DNA from: Gammaproteobacteria bacterium | GTDB lineage: Bacteria > Pseudomonadota > Gammaproteobacteria > Chromatiales > Chromatiaceae | Length of the DNA: 64,000 nt | Assembly: GCA_011389885.1 (NCBI GenBank) | Contig: JAABTK010000011.1 | Location: forward strand, 1-64,000 | Direction of reading: 5' to 3' | Shown: in pieces, positions 56,095-64,000 of the stretch | Layout: each line of letters opens with the position of its first letter | Numbering within the stretch: position 1 is the first letter of the stretch | Position numbers and translations under genes: made by a program | The notes under the pieces: generated by a model | The model's input: only the letters and a program-made list of their open reading frames with translations | Told to the model about the DNA's origin: nothing | Databases searched by the model: none

Positions 56095-56275
56095 TGCGCC
56101 CTTTGCGTCTTGGCGAGACAGAGGGCCTTGGCTGCCGACCTACTGGCGCCGGGAATAGGGTGCGCCGAGGGACGAGGGGCATCGCTTGGACGCGTGAGGG
56201 GCCGACGCAGAGCGGGGCATTGAACCGCGCATGGACGCGAATACTCGCTTCGCTACAGGCGGAACCTGCCGCGTC
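56095..56275. repeat. Dispersed repeat, family D, copy 2
   Basis: From TTGCGCCCTTTGCGTCTTGG through GGCATCGCTTGGACGCG and ATTGAACCGCGCATGGACGC to CTACAGGCGGAACCTG. A similar 180-base run lies at about 57165-57345, and its last 60 bases at 570-627. The region between ubiX and here (55978-56094) carries GCAAAG-type blocks (CGCAAAGAAGCAAAGG). No gene seen. Confidence 0.7.
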
Positions 56276-56295
56276 TTGCGGGTGCGCGACTAGAA

Positions 56296-56578
56296 GCGAG
56301 TGATGCGCCTGCGCTCAAATAACGGAAACAACGCCATTCAGGAACGCAGAGGGCGCAGAGGGGGTTTTGCTTGCTCGCCCCCGCGGTCCGCTAGTCCCCA
56401 GGCTCCAGCTTCCCGCGCCGTTCGGCAAGCTAGCGCTTGCGAGACAGGCATTCCCAACGAAGCCTTGGGAACGAGCATGGAATCGTAATACCTCTCTGCG
56501 CGCTCTGCGGTTCTCCGCATGCTCTGCGTTCCGAGGGCGCCTGGGTTGTTTCCGATACTCAGGCGTGGCGGTATTAGG
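56296..56578. repeat. Family C element, copy 9
   Basis: GTGATGCGCCTGCGCTCAAA then TAACGGAAACAACG at the left; GGGTTGTTTCCGATACTCAG then GCGTGGCGGTATTAG at the right. It carries the CGGCAAGCTAGCGCTTGCGA module shared with the copies at 11.9 and 24.8 kb. Confidence 0.75.
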
Positions 56579-56654
56579 GTCTGGTAACCCGAAAGCCGGA
56601 GAGTCCGAAAACCGCGGAAATCGGCTGGTTTCGACTGCCTAGGGGGGGGCCCCT

Positions 56655-56684
56655 GGGACAGAACCGGTCTAAAAGGCTTATACT
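56655..56684 (+). promoter_or_regulatory. Candidate promoter of the PilZ gene
   Basis: GGGACA, 18 bases, TATACT. The leader then holds a hairpin CCCCTG-N6-CAGGGG (56690-56707). The -35 element is weak. Confidence 0.45.
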
Positions 56685-56739
56685 GAAGGCCCCTGTCACG
56701 GCAGGGGCGAGTTCTGATTATAGAAGGTGGCGCCTGCAA

Positions 56740-57090
56740 ATGAATCCAGAAGACGATCAAGACAACCCGTTACGTCGCAAACACCCGCGGACCCCGCATG
56801 TGAGCCGGCTGCACATCCTGCTCCCGGGCGAGGCGGAAACCCCGGAGGATCTAATGGGCTCTGTGGTGGACGTTTCACCGGAGGGGCTGGGGGTGCTGAC
56901 ATCCAAGGCCATCCCCGATGGTCACACGGTGCAGGTGGTGATGGACGGCCCGTCGCTGGGCCTGCCGGTAAACCTCCGGGGCACGGTCCGCTGGTGCAAG
57001 GACGAGGGCGAAGACACCTACTTCCTGGGCATCCGACTGCACGAGGAAGAGCTGCCCCTGTGGCACGACATCCTCTTGGATACGGTGTGA
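56740..57090 (+). CDS. PilZ-domain protein
   Basis: 116 residues, one PilZ domain. The c-di-GMP-binding RxxxR is in DNPLRRKHPRTPHVSRLHIL and the second half, DxSxxG, is VVDVSPEGLGVLTS. NLRGTVRWCKDEGEDTYFLG is the typical strand pair. It probably senses c-di-GMP; the EAL protein at 31.8 kb is a candidate to influence its ligand level, which is inference only. It stands alone between two repeat-filled gaps. Confidence 0.85.
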   Translation: MNPEDDQDNPLRRKHPRTPHVSRLHILLPGEAETPEDLMGSVVDVSPEGLGVLTSKAIPDGHTVQVVMDGPSLGLPVNLRGTVRWCKDEGEDTYFLGIRLHEEELPLWHDILLDTV

Positions 57091-57094
57091 TGGG

Positions 57095-57504
57095 GGGCCA
57101 TAACGGCTCTCAGAGGCGCAGAGCAGGCGGAGAACCGCAGGGGGCGCAGAGAAGAAAGGTTTTTTCTTGGCGCCCTTTGCGTCTTGGCGAGAGAGGGCCT
57201 TCGTTGCCGATCGACTCGCGCAACGAATAGGCTGCGCCGAGGAACGCGGCGCATCGCTTGGACTCGCGCGCGACCAAGGCGAAGCGGGCCATTGAACCGC
57301 GAATGGACGCGAATACTCACTTCGCTACAGGCGGAATCTAACAGGCCTTGGGGGGCGTGACTTGCAACGGGGAGGGAACCCTTCGTGCAGCCAACCGCCC
57401 ATGGGCGCCCCGGCGGTTTTTAGCCAATACCCTCTCTGCGGTCCGCGGTACCCTCTGCGTTCCTAAAAACCGTTGTTTCCGTTATTGGTGCGCGGCTGCA
57501 CTAG
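57095..57504. repeat. Family C element, copy 10, with nested family D repeat
   Basis: AACGGCTCTCAGAGGCGCAG and GGAGAACCGCAGGGGGCGCA at the left; CCGTTGTTTCCGTTATTGGT then GCGCGGCTGCACTAG at the right. The family D repeat (about 57165-57345) is nested inside. The terminal CTAG (57501-57504) contains the stop codon of the DUF192 gene. Confidence 0.75.
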
Positions 57505-57962
57505 GGCAACGGATCCAGAAAAACCAAGCGGTCCCCCAGGGCCACGCCGTTGCGCAGGAACCAGCCGTGCGTCATCTCCAACGCATAGACCGCCGGCCCC
57601 GGGGAGCGATGAATCCGCCGCCCGTCGTCCGGCGCCATCTCCGCCACCGCCAGCAGGCGCCCCTGGGAGTCGAAAAAGCCGGCATCCAGCGCCAGCGGGG
57701 TATCCTTCATCCACAGTCGGATAATCTGCGGCTCGGGGAATACCAGCAACATCCCGGCATCCGCGGCCAGGGCCTGGCGATGCATCAAACCGCGCCGCCG
57801 GGCGGCGGGGGTGGCCGCCACCTCGGCGCTTAGCACGGCCCCGCCGAGCCGCAGCCGAATCACCGGCGGCTCGCCGCGGACCGGCCACATGGCCAGCCCC
57901 AGAAGAACCACGCACAGTAGCCCGCCCAAGGCGAGCAGGGGATCTCGAGCGGCCGACTTCAT
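57501..57962 (-). CDS. DUF192-domain protein, membrane-anchored or exported
   Basis: 153 residues. An N-terminal hydrophobic segment (LLALGGLLCVVLLGLAMWPV) directs export. The DUF192 domain follows: ATPAARRRGLMHRQALAADA, GMLLVFPEPQIIRLWMKDTP and GPAVYALEMTHGWFLRNGVA. Function of the family is unknown. It lies 15 bases after pmbA on the same strand and may be co-transcribed. Its TAG stop is contributed by the CTAG terminus of a family C element. Confidence 0.87.
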   Translation of the reverse strand: MKSAARDPLLALGGLLCVVLLGLAMWPVRGEPPVIRLRLGGAVLSAEVAATPAARRRGLMHRQALAADAGMLLVFPEPQIIRLWMKDTPLALDAGFFDSQGRLLAVAEMAPDDGRRIHRSPGPAVYALEMTHGWFLRNGVALGDRLVFLDPLP

Positions 57963-57977
57963 GCGCCAAGGGCCGCG

Positions 57978-59321
57978 CTATTCCCCGGCGATGGTCAGCC
58001 GGTCGATCAGCCAAGAGCCGGTGCGGATATTGCCGGGGCGGTTGGTATCGCAGCCCACCGCTTGCAGGCCCATGAAGATGTCCCGCAGGTTGCCGGCCAC
58101 GGTGATCTCCTCCACCGGGTATTGAATCTCGCCGTTCTCCACCCAATAGCCCGCGGCGCCGCGGGAGTAGTCGCCGGTGACGATGTTAATCCCCTGCCCC
58201 ATCATCTCGGTGACCACCAGGCCCGTGCCCATCGCCTTCACCAAGTCATCGAAGCCCTTATCACCCGACTGAATCTTTAGGTTATGCACCCCGCCGGCGT
58301 TGCCGGTGGTCTGCATGCCGAGCTTGCGCGCCGAATAGCTAGAGAGCACATAGCCCTGAAGCACGCCCTCGGCCACTAGGTCCCGCGGTTTGGTGGCCAC
58401 GCCCTCGCCGTCGAAGGGGGTGCTGCCGATGCCGCGGGGCTGGAGCGGATCTTCGGAGATGCGCACGAAGTCGGGGAAGATCCGCTGACCCAAATGGTCC
58501 AGCAGGAACGAAGACCGGCGGTAGAGCGCGCTGCCGCGCACCGCGCCCACCAGGCAGCGCAGCAGGTTCACCGCCATCTCGGGCTCGAACAGCACCGGGG
58601 CCTCGCGGGTGGAGAGGCGGCGGGCCCCCAGCCGGGCCACGGTGCGCTCGCCGGCGCGGCGGCCCACCGCCTCGGGGGAGTCCAGCCGCTCGGGCAGGCG
58701 GTCGCTGCTGTACCAATAGTCCCGTTGCATGGCGCCGTCTTGCGCCCCCACCACCGCGCAGCTCAGGCTGTGGCGGCTGCTGGGATAACCGCCCACGAAG
58801 CCGTGGCTGTTGCCGTAGACCTGAAGGGATTCCTGGCTGTTGAAACTGGCCCCGTCGCTGTTGGTGATGCGCGGGTCCACCGCGCGCGCCGCCGCCTCGC
58901 AGCGTAGGGCCAGCTCCACCGCCTGATCCGGGTTCACCGCCCAGGGGTGGTGGAGGTCCAGGTCCGGCCAGTCCTTGGCCATCAGCTCGGCGTCCGCCAG
59001 ACCCGAGGCGGGGTCCTCGTTGGTGTAGCGGGCGATCTTGCAGGCCGCGCGCACCGTCTCGCGGATGGCGTCCAGGGAAAAGTCCGAGGTGCTCGCCGTG
59101 CCCTTGCGCTGACCGAAATAGACCGTGACGCCCAGGCCGTTGTCGCGGGTGTGCTCGATCGTCTCCACCTCGCCCATGCGCACGTCCACCGACAGGCCGG
59201 CGTCGCTGCTCACCCCCGCCTCGGCCGCACTGGCCCCCTGACTGCGGGCCTCGCTCAACAGGTCGGCCACCATCTGCTCCAACCGCGCCTGACGTTGCTT
59301 GATTTGTTCGGGATCCTGCAT
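57978..59321 (-). CDS. pmbA: Metalloprotease PmbA (TldE)
   Basis: 447 residues, the usual PmbA length. Features include GVSSDAGLSVDVRMGEVETI, NGLGVTVYFGQRKGTASTSD, VLFEPEMAVNLLRCLVGAVR and the C-terminal ARKLGMQTTGNAGGVHNLKI. TldD and TldE form a heterodimer that degrades unfolded peptides and processes microcin precursors; TldE lacks the metal site. It lies downstream of tldD, from which a palindromic element (59347-59517) separates it. Confidence 0.93.
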   Translation of the reverse strand: MQDPEQIKQRQARLEQMVADLLSEARSQGASAAEAGVSSDAGLSVDVRMGEVETIEHTRDNGLGVTVYFGQRKGTASTSDFSLDAIRETVRAACKIARYTNEDPASGLADAELMAKDWPDLDLHHPWAVNPDQAVELALRCEAAARAVDPRITNSDGASFNSQESLQVYGNSHGFVGGYPSSRHSLSCAVVGAQDGAMQRDYWYSSDRLPERLDSPEAVGRRAGERTVARLGARRLSTREAPVLFEPEMAVNLLRCLVGAVRGSALYRRSSFLLDHLGQRIFPDFVRISEDPLQPRGIGSTPFDGEGVATKPRDLVAEGVLQGYVLSSYSARKLGMQTTGNAGGVHNLKIQSGDKGFDDLVKAMGTGLVVTEMMGQGINIVTGDYSRGAAGYWVENGEIQYPVEEITVAGNLRDIFMGLQAVGCDTNRPGNIRTGSWLIDRLTIAGE

Positions 59322-59346
59322 GATTCGCCTTTTTGTTTAGAAGCCT

Positions 59347-59517
59347 TGCCACGGAGGCACAGAGGGCACAGAGAGAACGAAGGCTCCGGGTTTTCGTTTG
59401 GAGGTCGAGGCTTTTTAGCCGGGCCGAGTTCCACCCCAGCCCGGCTAGAGCCTTAACCTCCGCCGGGATCGCCTTGAAGCCGATTCAAACCCCGTGTTCT
59501 CTGTGGCTCTGTGGCAG
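59347..59517. repeat. Palindromic element with ACCACAGAG-like arms, copy U3
   Basis: GCCACGGAGGCACAGAGGGC at the left and CGTGTTCTCTGTGGCTCTGT then GGCAG at the right, inverted copies. It fills the gap between tldD and pmbA and has no Uma2 gene. Confidence 0.7.
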
Positions 59518-59524
59518 AAAAAAA

Positions 59525-60967
59525 TCAAACCCCGGTGCCGCCCACGGTGAGCTGGTCCACCTTTAGGGTGGGCTGGCCCACGCCTACGGGGACGCTTTGG
59601 CCGTCCTTGCCGCAGGTGCCCACGCCGCCGTCGAGTTCCAGGTCGTTGCCCACCATGCTGACCTGGGTCATCACCTCGGGGCCGTTGCCGATCAGGGTGG
59701 CGCCCTTCACCGGGCGGGTGATCCGGCCGTTTTCGATCAGGTAGGCCTCGCTGGCGGAGAACACGAACTTGCCCGAGGTGATGTCCACCTGGCCGCCGCC
59801 GAAGTTCACCGCATACAGCCCCCGGTCCACCGAGGCGATGATCTCCTGCGGGTCGCTGTCGCCGGGCAGCATAAAGGTGTTGGTCATGCGCGGCATGGGC
59901 AGGTGGGCGTAAGACTCGCGGCGGCCGTTGCCGGTGGCGGCCACGCCCATCAGGCGGGCGTTTAGCCGGTCCTGCAGGTAGCCCTTCAGCACGCCCTTTT
60001 CGATCAGCACATTGCGCCGGGTGGGGGTGCCCTCGTCGTCGATGTTCAGGGAGCCGCGGCGGCCCTCCAGGGTGCCGTCGTCCACCACGGTGCAAACCGA
60101 GGAGGCCACCTTTTCGCCCAGCCGGCCGGAGAAGGCGGAGGTGCCCTTGCGGTTGAAGTCGCCCTCCAGGCCGTGGCCCACCGCCTCGTGCAGCAGCACC
60201 CCGGGCCAGCCGGGGCCCAGCACCACCGGCATGGTCCCGGCCGGGGCGTCCACCGCCTCCAGGTTCACCAGGGCCTGGCGCACCGCCTCCCGCGCATAGC
60301 CCAGGCCCCGCTCTTTGTCCAGGAAGAAGCTCAGCTCTTGCCGCGCGCCGCCGCCGGAGGAGCCCTGCTCCCGCCGCTCGCCCTGCTCCACGATCACGCT
60401 GACGTTGCAGCGCACCAACGGGCGCACGTCCGCGGCCAGGGCGCCGTCGGAGTTCACCACCAGCATCATGTCGTGGGCCGCCACCAGGGAGCAAATGACT
60501 TGATTCACCCGCGGGTCCTGGCGCCGGGCCTCGGCGTCCAGGGTGCGCAGGAAGTCGATCTTCTCCGCATCGCCCAGGGTCTCCAGCGGATTGATGGGGG
60601 CGTACAACTTATGCCCCCGGGCCCTATTTCCCACCGCCACCCGCCCCTCGGCCCCGCTGCGCACGATGCTGCGGGCGGTGCGGCCCGCCTCCAGCAGGGC
60701 GTTCAGGTCGATGTCGTCGGTGTAGGCGAAGCCGGTCTTCTCGCCGCTCACCACCCGCAGCCCGGCCCCGCGGTCGATGGAATGGGCCCCCTCCTTGATG
60801 ATGCCGTCCTCCAGCACCCAAGACTCCAGCCGGCTGGCCTCGAAGTAGCAATCGGCCGCATCCACCCCCTGGCCCAGCATTTGATCCAACACGCGGCCCA
60901 GCTCGGCCTCTCCCAGTGCGGCGGGTTCCAACAGGGTGCTCTTGGCGATCTCGAAGGCGTCGGTCAT
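59525..60967 (-). CDS. tldD: Metalloprotease TldD
   Basis: 480 residues. The zinc motif HExxxH is in [20 protein letters not shown] (near residue 260), with the third ligand region in the C-terminal half. Also [20 protein letters not shown] and [20 protein letters not shown]. It is the catalytic partner of PmbA. The order yhdP-nitrilase-tldD on the same strand is conserved in gammaproteobacteria. Confidence 0.94.
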   Translation of the reverse strand: MTDAFEIAKSTLLEPAALGEAELGRVLDQMLGQGVDAADCYFEASRLESWVLEDGIIKEGAHSIDRGAGLRVVSGEKTGFAYTDDIDLNALLEAGRTARSIVRSGAEGRVAVGNRARGHKLYAPINPLETLGDAEKIDFLRTLDAEARRQDPRVNQVICSLVAAHDMMLVVNSDGALAADVRPLVRCNVSVIVEQGERREQGSSGGGARQELSFFLDKERGLGYAREAVRQALVNLEAVDAPAGTMPVVLGPGWPGVLLHEAVGHGLEGDFNRKGTSAFSGRLGEKVASSVCTVVDDGTLEGRRGSLNIDDEGTPTRRNVLIEKGVLKGYLQDRLNARLMGVAATGNGRRESYAHLPMPRMTNTFMLPGDSDPQEIIASVDRGLYAVNFGGGQVDITSGKFVFSASEAYLIENGRITRPVKGATLIGNGPEVMTQVSMVGNDLELDGGVGTCGKDGQSVPVGVGQPTLKVDQLTVGGTGV

Positions 60968-61151
60968 GATTCCTCGGTTTTCGGTAACGGTTGGGTTTCA
61001 GATAAGTTGCGGATGTTGGGAAAGGTTTCAAGTTTTTAGTGTTTAGTGTTTAGCGAGGGTGCGTTAGCCCCGCGGTTGTTCCTGCTTCCATGCCTGCGGA
61101 TATCGCAAGCCTCGATGACCTGAACGCCCGCGAATCATGTACGCGGGGCGT

Positions 61152-61450
61152 AACGCACCACCGGCGGCGGAAGGTGCGTTACGGCGCGCGAAGGCTAGTG
61201 CATATCCGAAATGCCGTGCCCGCGCGCCTAACGCACCCTACGGATTCTGGTTCCCAGGCTCTGCCTGGGAACCCGGTCCGGGCGGCTCTGCCGCCCGAGG
61301 CCCTTTCGGCAAGCAGAGCTTGCCCCACCGCGTTCCCAAGGGGACCTTGGGAACGAGCGAACGCACCAGCCGGCGGCGGAAGGTGCGTTACGGCGCGCGC
61401 AGGCTAGTGCATATCCGAAATGCCGTGCCCGCGCGCCTAACGCACCCTAC
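61152..61450. repeat. Pair of 90-bp direct repeats with inverted ends (family F)
   Basis: Copies at 61152-61241 and 61360-61450: AACGCACCACCGGCGGCGGA, AGGTGCGTTACGGCGCGCG, GTGCATATCCGAAATGCCGT, CGCGCCTAACGCACCCTAC. They differ by a single extra base. Between them lies a GGCTCTGCCTGGGAACCCGG-type stretch also found scattered in other genomes. A relative is at 51894-51965. The last copy holds the stop codon TAG of the nitrilase gene. The remainder of the 61.0-61.4 kb gap has no gene. Confidence 0.8.
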
Positions 61451-62280
61451 TGACATCTTATTTGCCGATGCAACAGGCTCGGAAAGGCGCTGCGGGTGTT
61501 GTGCTGGCTGGCCTGGTCGATTTTGCCTACGACCACGCCGGCGCCGCGGGGGCGGTGGTCTAGGATGTTGCCCCAGGGGTCTACGATCATGCTGTGGCCG
61601 TAAGTCTCGCGGCCGTTCATGTGGTAGCCGCCTTGGGCGGCGGCGACGACGTAGCTAAGGTTTTCGATCGCGCGGGCGCGGACCAAGGCTTCCCAGTGGG
61701 CCTTGCCGGTGATGGCGGTGAAGGCGGCAGGGAGGACGATCATTTCCATGCCTTGGTCGAGCATCTTGCGGAAGAGTTCGGGGAAGCGCAGGTCGTAACA
61801 GACCGCCACGCCGAGCTTGCCGAAGGGGGAGTCCACCACCACGGCTTGGTTGCCCGGTTGGATGGTTTGGGACTCTACATAGCGCTCTTCGGTGCCCGGG
61901 AGGTGTACGTCGAATAGATGGATTTTGTCGTAGCGGGCCACGCGCCGGCCCTGGTCGTCGTAGATCAGGCAGGCGGCGCGCATGCGGTCGGGCTGGTCGG
62001 CCTCCAGCGGGATGGCGCCGCCCACCAGCCAGATGCGGCGGCGCTTGGCCATTTGCGCGAGGAACCTTTGCAGCGGCCCTTCGCCGTCGCGCTCACGCAG
62101 GTCAAGCATCTCGGCGTCGCGCTTGCCCATGAACGCGAAATTCTCCGGCAGCACCACTAGGCCGGCGCCGGCCTCGGCGGCCTCGGCCACCAGCTTTTCC
62201 GCCTCCAACAGGTTGGCCTCCACGTTGGGGCTGGTGGCCATTTGCACCGCGGCTACGCGTTTCGGGTTTTCGGTCATCAT
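61447..62280 (-). CDS. Carbon-nitrogen hydrolase (nitrilase superfamily, Nit-like)
   Basis: 277 residues. The catalytic Glu-Lys-Cys triad is visible: E46 in LVVLPENFAFMG, K119 in ARYDKIHLFDVHLPG, C161 in GVAVCYDLRFPEL. It begins MMTENPKRVAAVQMATSPNV; the second Met at 62277 is an equal candidate start. Relatives include deaminated-glutathione amidase (NIT1/YbeM type), a plausible role since the gene lies between yhdP and tldD as in many gammaproteobacteria. The stop TAG is in the end of a family F repeat. Confidence 0.9.
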   Translation of the reverse strand: MMTENPKRVAAVQMATSPNVEANLLEAEKLVAEAAEAGAGLVVLPENFAFMGKRDAEMLDLRERDGEGPLQRFLAQMAKRRRIWLVGGAIPLEADQPDRMRAACLIYDDQGRRVARYDKIHLFDVHLPGTEERYVESQTIQPGNQAVVVDSPFGKLGVAVCYDLRFPELFRKMLDQGMEMIVLPAAFTAITGKAHWEALVRARAIENLSYVVAAAQGGYHMNGRETYGHSMIVDPWGNILDHRPRGAGVVVGKIDQASQHNTRSAFPSLLHRQIRCQ

Positions 62281-62400
62281 TCGGGGCCTCGACTACCTGT
62301 CCTATGGATAACCCACAGAGGATACCACTAACCTGTGCGGCAAAAAACGAGGCCGCTGCCGATGAATTTAGGTATGGCGGTTCTGCGGGCGGCCGGCGGG

Positions 62401-64000
62401 TTATGGTTGCGGCCCTGCGTCGGCCCTTACGGCGGCGGGCTTGTCGATTTGGACCACATCGGGCTCGGCCCAGGGGCCGGTGATCCGATAGCGGGTGGCG
62501 GATAGGTTGTCCACGTCGTCGCCAATCATCTTTTGCGCCAAGAACAGCGCGGCCCCCACGGCGGGTCCGCCGGCAATGGCCCCGGCAATGGGCAAGGAGG
62601 AGGAGAGGTTGGCCACGACGATGGCGGTTTGGTCGAAGGTGCGATGAATTAGGTCGGTTTGGCCGGTGATGCCGATCTTCACCGCCGGACCCTCGATGGC
62701 CACCCCCTCGGTGACCGCGACGCCGTCGGCCAGGGTGAAGCGCCCCTGCATGGACTCGAAGCCGAGCCCCTTGCTCAGCAGGTCGCTGAAATCGAGTCGC
62801 AGGCGGCGTTGAATGGCCCCCAAATTGAGCAGGCCGAACACCCGTCCGATGCCGGGCCTGGCCTCCAGCAGGCTGCCGCTGCCCACCTCGAAGCTCAACT
62901 CGCCCGCGGCCCGGGCCAGGCGCCAATCCTGCGGTCCGCCGGGCCAGGTCAAGTCCAGCGTCGCCTCCGCGGGGGCCTTGTCCACGCCGACGGCGAAACC
63001 CAGTTTTTGCAACAGCCCGCCCACCCCGGGGGTCTGCATGGCCAATTGCAGCCGGGTCTCGCCAGGGGCGCCGGTGGCCAGCCAATGCCCCGAGCCGTCA
63101 ACGGTCAGCGGGGCGCCCCGCAGGCTGATGCGCTGCACCGCCAGCCCGGCGCCCACCCGGGAGGCCTCCAGCTCCAGGCGGCCAAAGGGATGGCCGTTGA
63201 TGTTCAGGCGTTCGAGCACCAGGTCGAATGCGGGCAGATCGCGGGGGTCTTGCCCCGAATAGGGCGGCGGCGGGACGCCTTGGGCAGGCCTTTCGGGGCG
63301 GTCGTCCTCGGGCGCCAGGCGCAGATCCCAATGCTTGGCGCGGACCTCGACCGGGGCCTCGCGGCCCGTCCAGTCCACCCGCGCCTCCAGGCGATCGCTC
63401 AGGAGATGCCAGCGCAGGCCCGCGGCCAAGGGCTCGGTCCGCAGGGATAAGCCGCGGTAGTCCTGCCCCCCCAGGCGTACTCGCCCTAGGTCCAGCGCCA
63501 CCCGCCGAATCGCCGGCCAGGCCCCGGCGGCGGGGTCCTGGCCGCCGCGGGCGAGCCAGGCGTCGAGGTCCAGCTCGGGCAGTTCGCCTTGCACCACCAG
63601 GCCCGGCTCGGCGGGGACCGCGACGGACCCGCCGCCGAACCGCAGCTCGGCCCCGGCGAGTTCCGAATCGCCATTCGCTGCGCTGCGCAACAGCAGGCCG
63701 GCGCGCACGAGTTCGCCATAGCGCAGGCGCAGCGGGAGCCGATCGGGCGCGACCTCAAGCTCCAGCTCCAGCGCCCTGCGCTGCTGGGCGGTCTTGCCCA
63801 GGGGCGGCGGCAGGTCCAGGGCCAGCCCGCGGAGGTCGCTGGCGACCTGCAAGCGCACCGGGGCCGCCGCGGCGGCGTCCAGCGGCGGGACTTCCACCTG
63901 CACCGCCAATGGCGCCGCGCCGGACGCGAAATCCAGCCCCAAGCGCGGAAAACGCGCCCGCAGCGCCTCGGCCGAGGCCTCGCCGGTGAGGGTCAAGCGG
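62401..64000 (-). CDS. yhdP: YhdP-family AsmA-like protein, C-terminal part
   Basis: Open to the window edge; the visible 532 residues are the C-terminal part of a protein usually near 1270 residues. Repetitive beta-rich segments (LRLQVASDLRGLALDLPPPL, RISLRGAPLTVDGSGHWLAT) lead to the typical C-terminus FSDLLSKGLGFESMQGRFTL, AVKIGITGQTDLIHRTFDQT and AGAIAGGPAVGAALFLAQKM. YhdP is an inner-membrane-anchored bridge that carries phospholipids to the outer membrane. No start codon is visible, since the gene continues past 64000. Confidence 0.9.
   Translation of the reverse strand, partial: RLTLTGEASAEALRARFPRLGLDFASGAAPLAVQVEVPPLDAAAAAPVRLQVASDLRGLALDLPPPLGKTAQQRRALELELEVAPDRLPLRLRYGELVRAGLLLRSAANGDSELAGAELRFGGGSVAVPAEPGLVVQGELPELDLDAWLARGGQDPAAGAWPAIRRVALDLGRVRLGGQDYRGLSLRTEPLAAGLRWHLLSDRLEARVDWTGREAPVEVRAKHWDLRLAPEDDRPERPAQGVPPPPYSGQDPRDLPAFDLVLERLNINGHPFGRLELEASRVGAGLAVQRISLRGAPLTVDGSGHWLATGAPGETRLQLAMQTPGVGGLLQKLGFAVGVDKAPAEATLDLTWPGGPQDWRLARAAGELSFEVGSGSLLEARPGIGRVFGLLNLGAIQRRLRLDFSDLLSKGLGFESMQGRFTLADGVAVTEGVAIEGPAVKIGITGQTDLIHRTFDQTAIVVANLSSSLPIAGAIAGGPAVGAALFLAQKMIGDDVDNLSATRYRITGPWAEPDVVQIDKPAAVRADAGPQP

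Overview
This 64 kb window is GC-rich chromosomal DNA of a gammaproteobacterium, possibly a Chromatiales-like one. The basis is gene content: ComM, UbiK (YqiC), Mpl, UbiX, DjlA, the yhdP-nitrilase-tldD-pmbA cluster, a TorF-type porin-glnK-amtB operon, and a GEVED protein with an IPTL-CTERM-like tail. No rRNA or tRNA gene and no CRISPR array was recognised.

Layout. 1-4.2 kb: edge of a RAYT-type transposase with a TGGGTGTCC array, a small membrane protein, and an ammonium-uptake operon (porin-glnK-amtB, minus strand) with a sigma-54 promoter and two NtrC-like sites. 4.2-13 kb: ubiK, comM, a retropepsin-like protease, an unusual 1170-residue fusion (two cNMP-binding domains, rhodanese, coiled coil, membrane span, FGE-sulfatase domain), DUF6763, djlA, DUF350 and a lytic transglycosylase. 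13.3-20.3 kb: propionyl-CoA genes (prpE, methylmalonyl-CoA mutase, pccB) interrupted by a Uma2 cassette and a RelB/ParE-type toxin-antitoxin pair. 20.6-24.5 kb: trpE-trpG-trpD and an ABM-domain protein. 25-31.3 kb: a pentapeptide-repeat protein with a frameshifted MNT nucleotidyltransferase, the GEVED protein and a Ser/Thr kinase. 31.8-37.1 kb: response regulator, hybrid sensor kinase with a hemerythrin domain, and a REC-EAL protein. 37.4-51.7 kb: a BREX type 3 defence island. 52.3-64 kb: housekeeping genes (YqiA-like hydrolase, mpl, ubiX, PilZ, DUF192, pmbA, tldD, nitrilase, yhdP C-terminus).

The BREX-3 island reads brxF, brxC, a DUF1016 nuclease, pglX, a GxxExxY protein, an AlbA_2/HATPase protein, a truncated brxHII helicase, pglZ and brxA. 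It is colonised by 70-80 bp palindromic elements with ACCACGAAT-type arms. Five of these lie in frame inside brxC (three), pglX and pglZ, adding about 25 residues each without breaking the reading frame. A GxxExxY gene sits between copies of the same element, and the 3' tail of a second GxxExxY unit is fused to brxHII exactly where its second helicase domain should begin. I infer that GxxExxY proteins are partners of this palindrome family, as RAYT is of REP. A Uma2 gene flanked by a different palindrome (ACCACAGAG arms) shows the same layout.

Most other intergenic regions hold a third palindromic element (GCAGAG-rich, 0.2-0.5 kb, ends CTAGT). Its ends repeatedly coincide with, and appear to supply, the stop codons of neighbouring genes.
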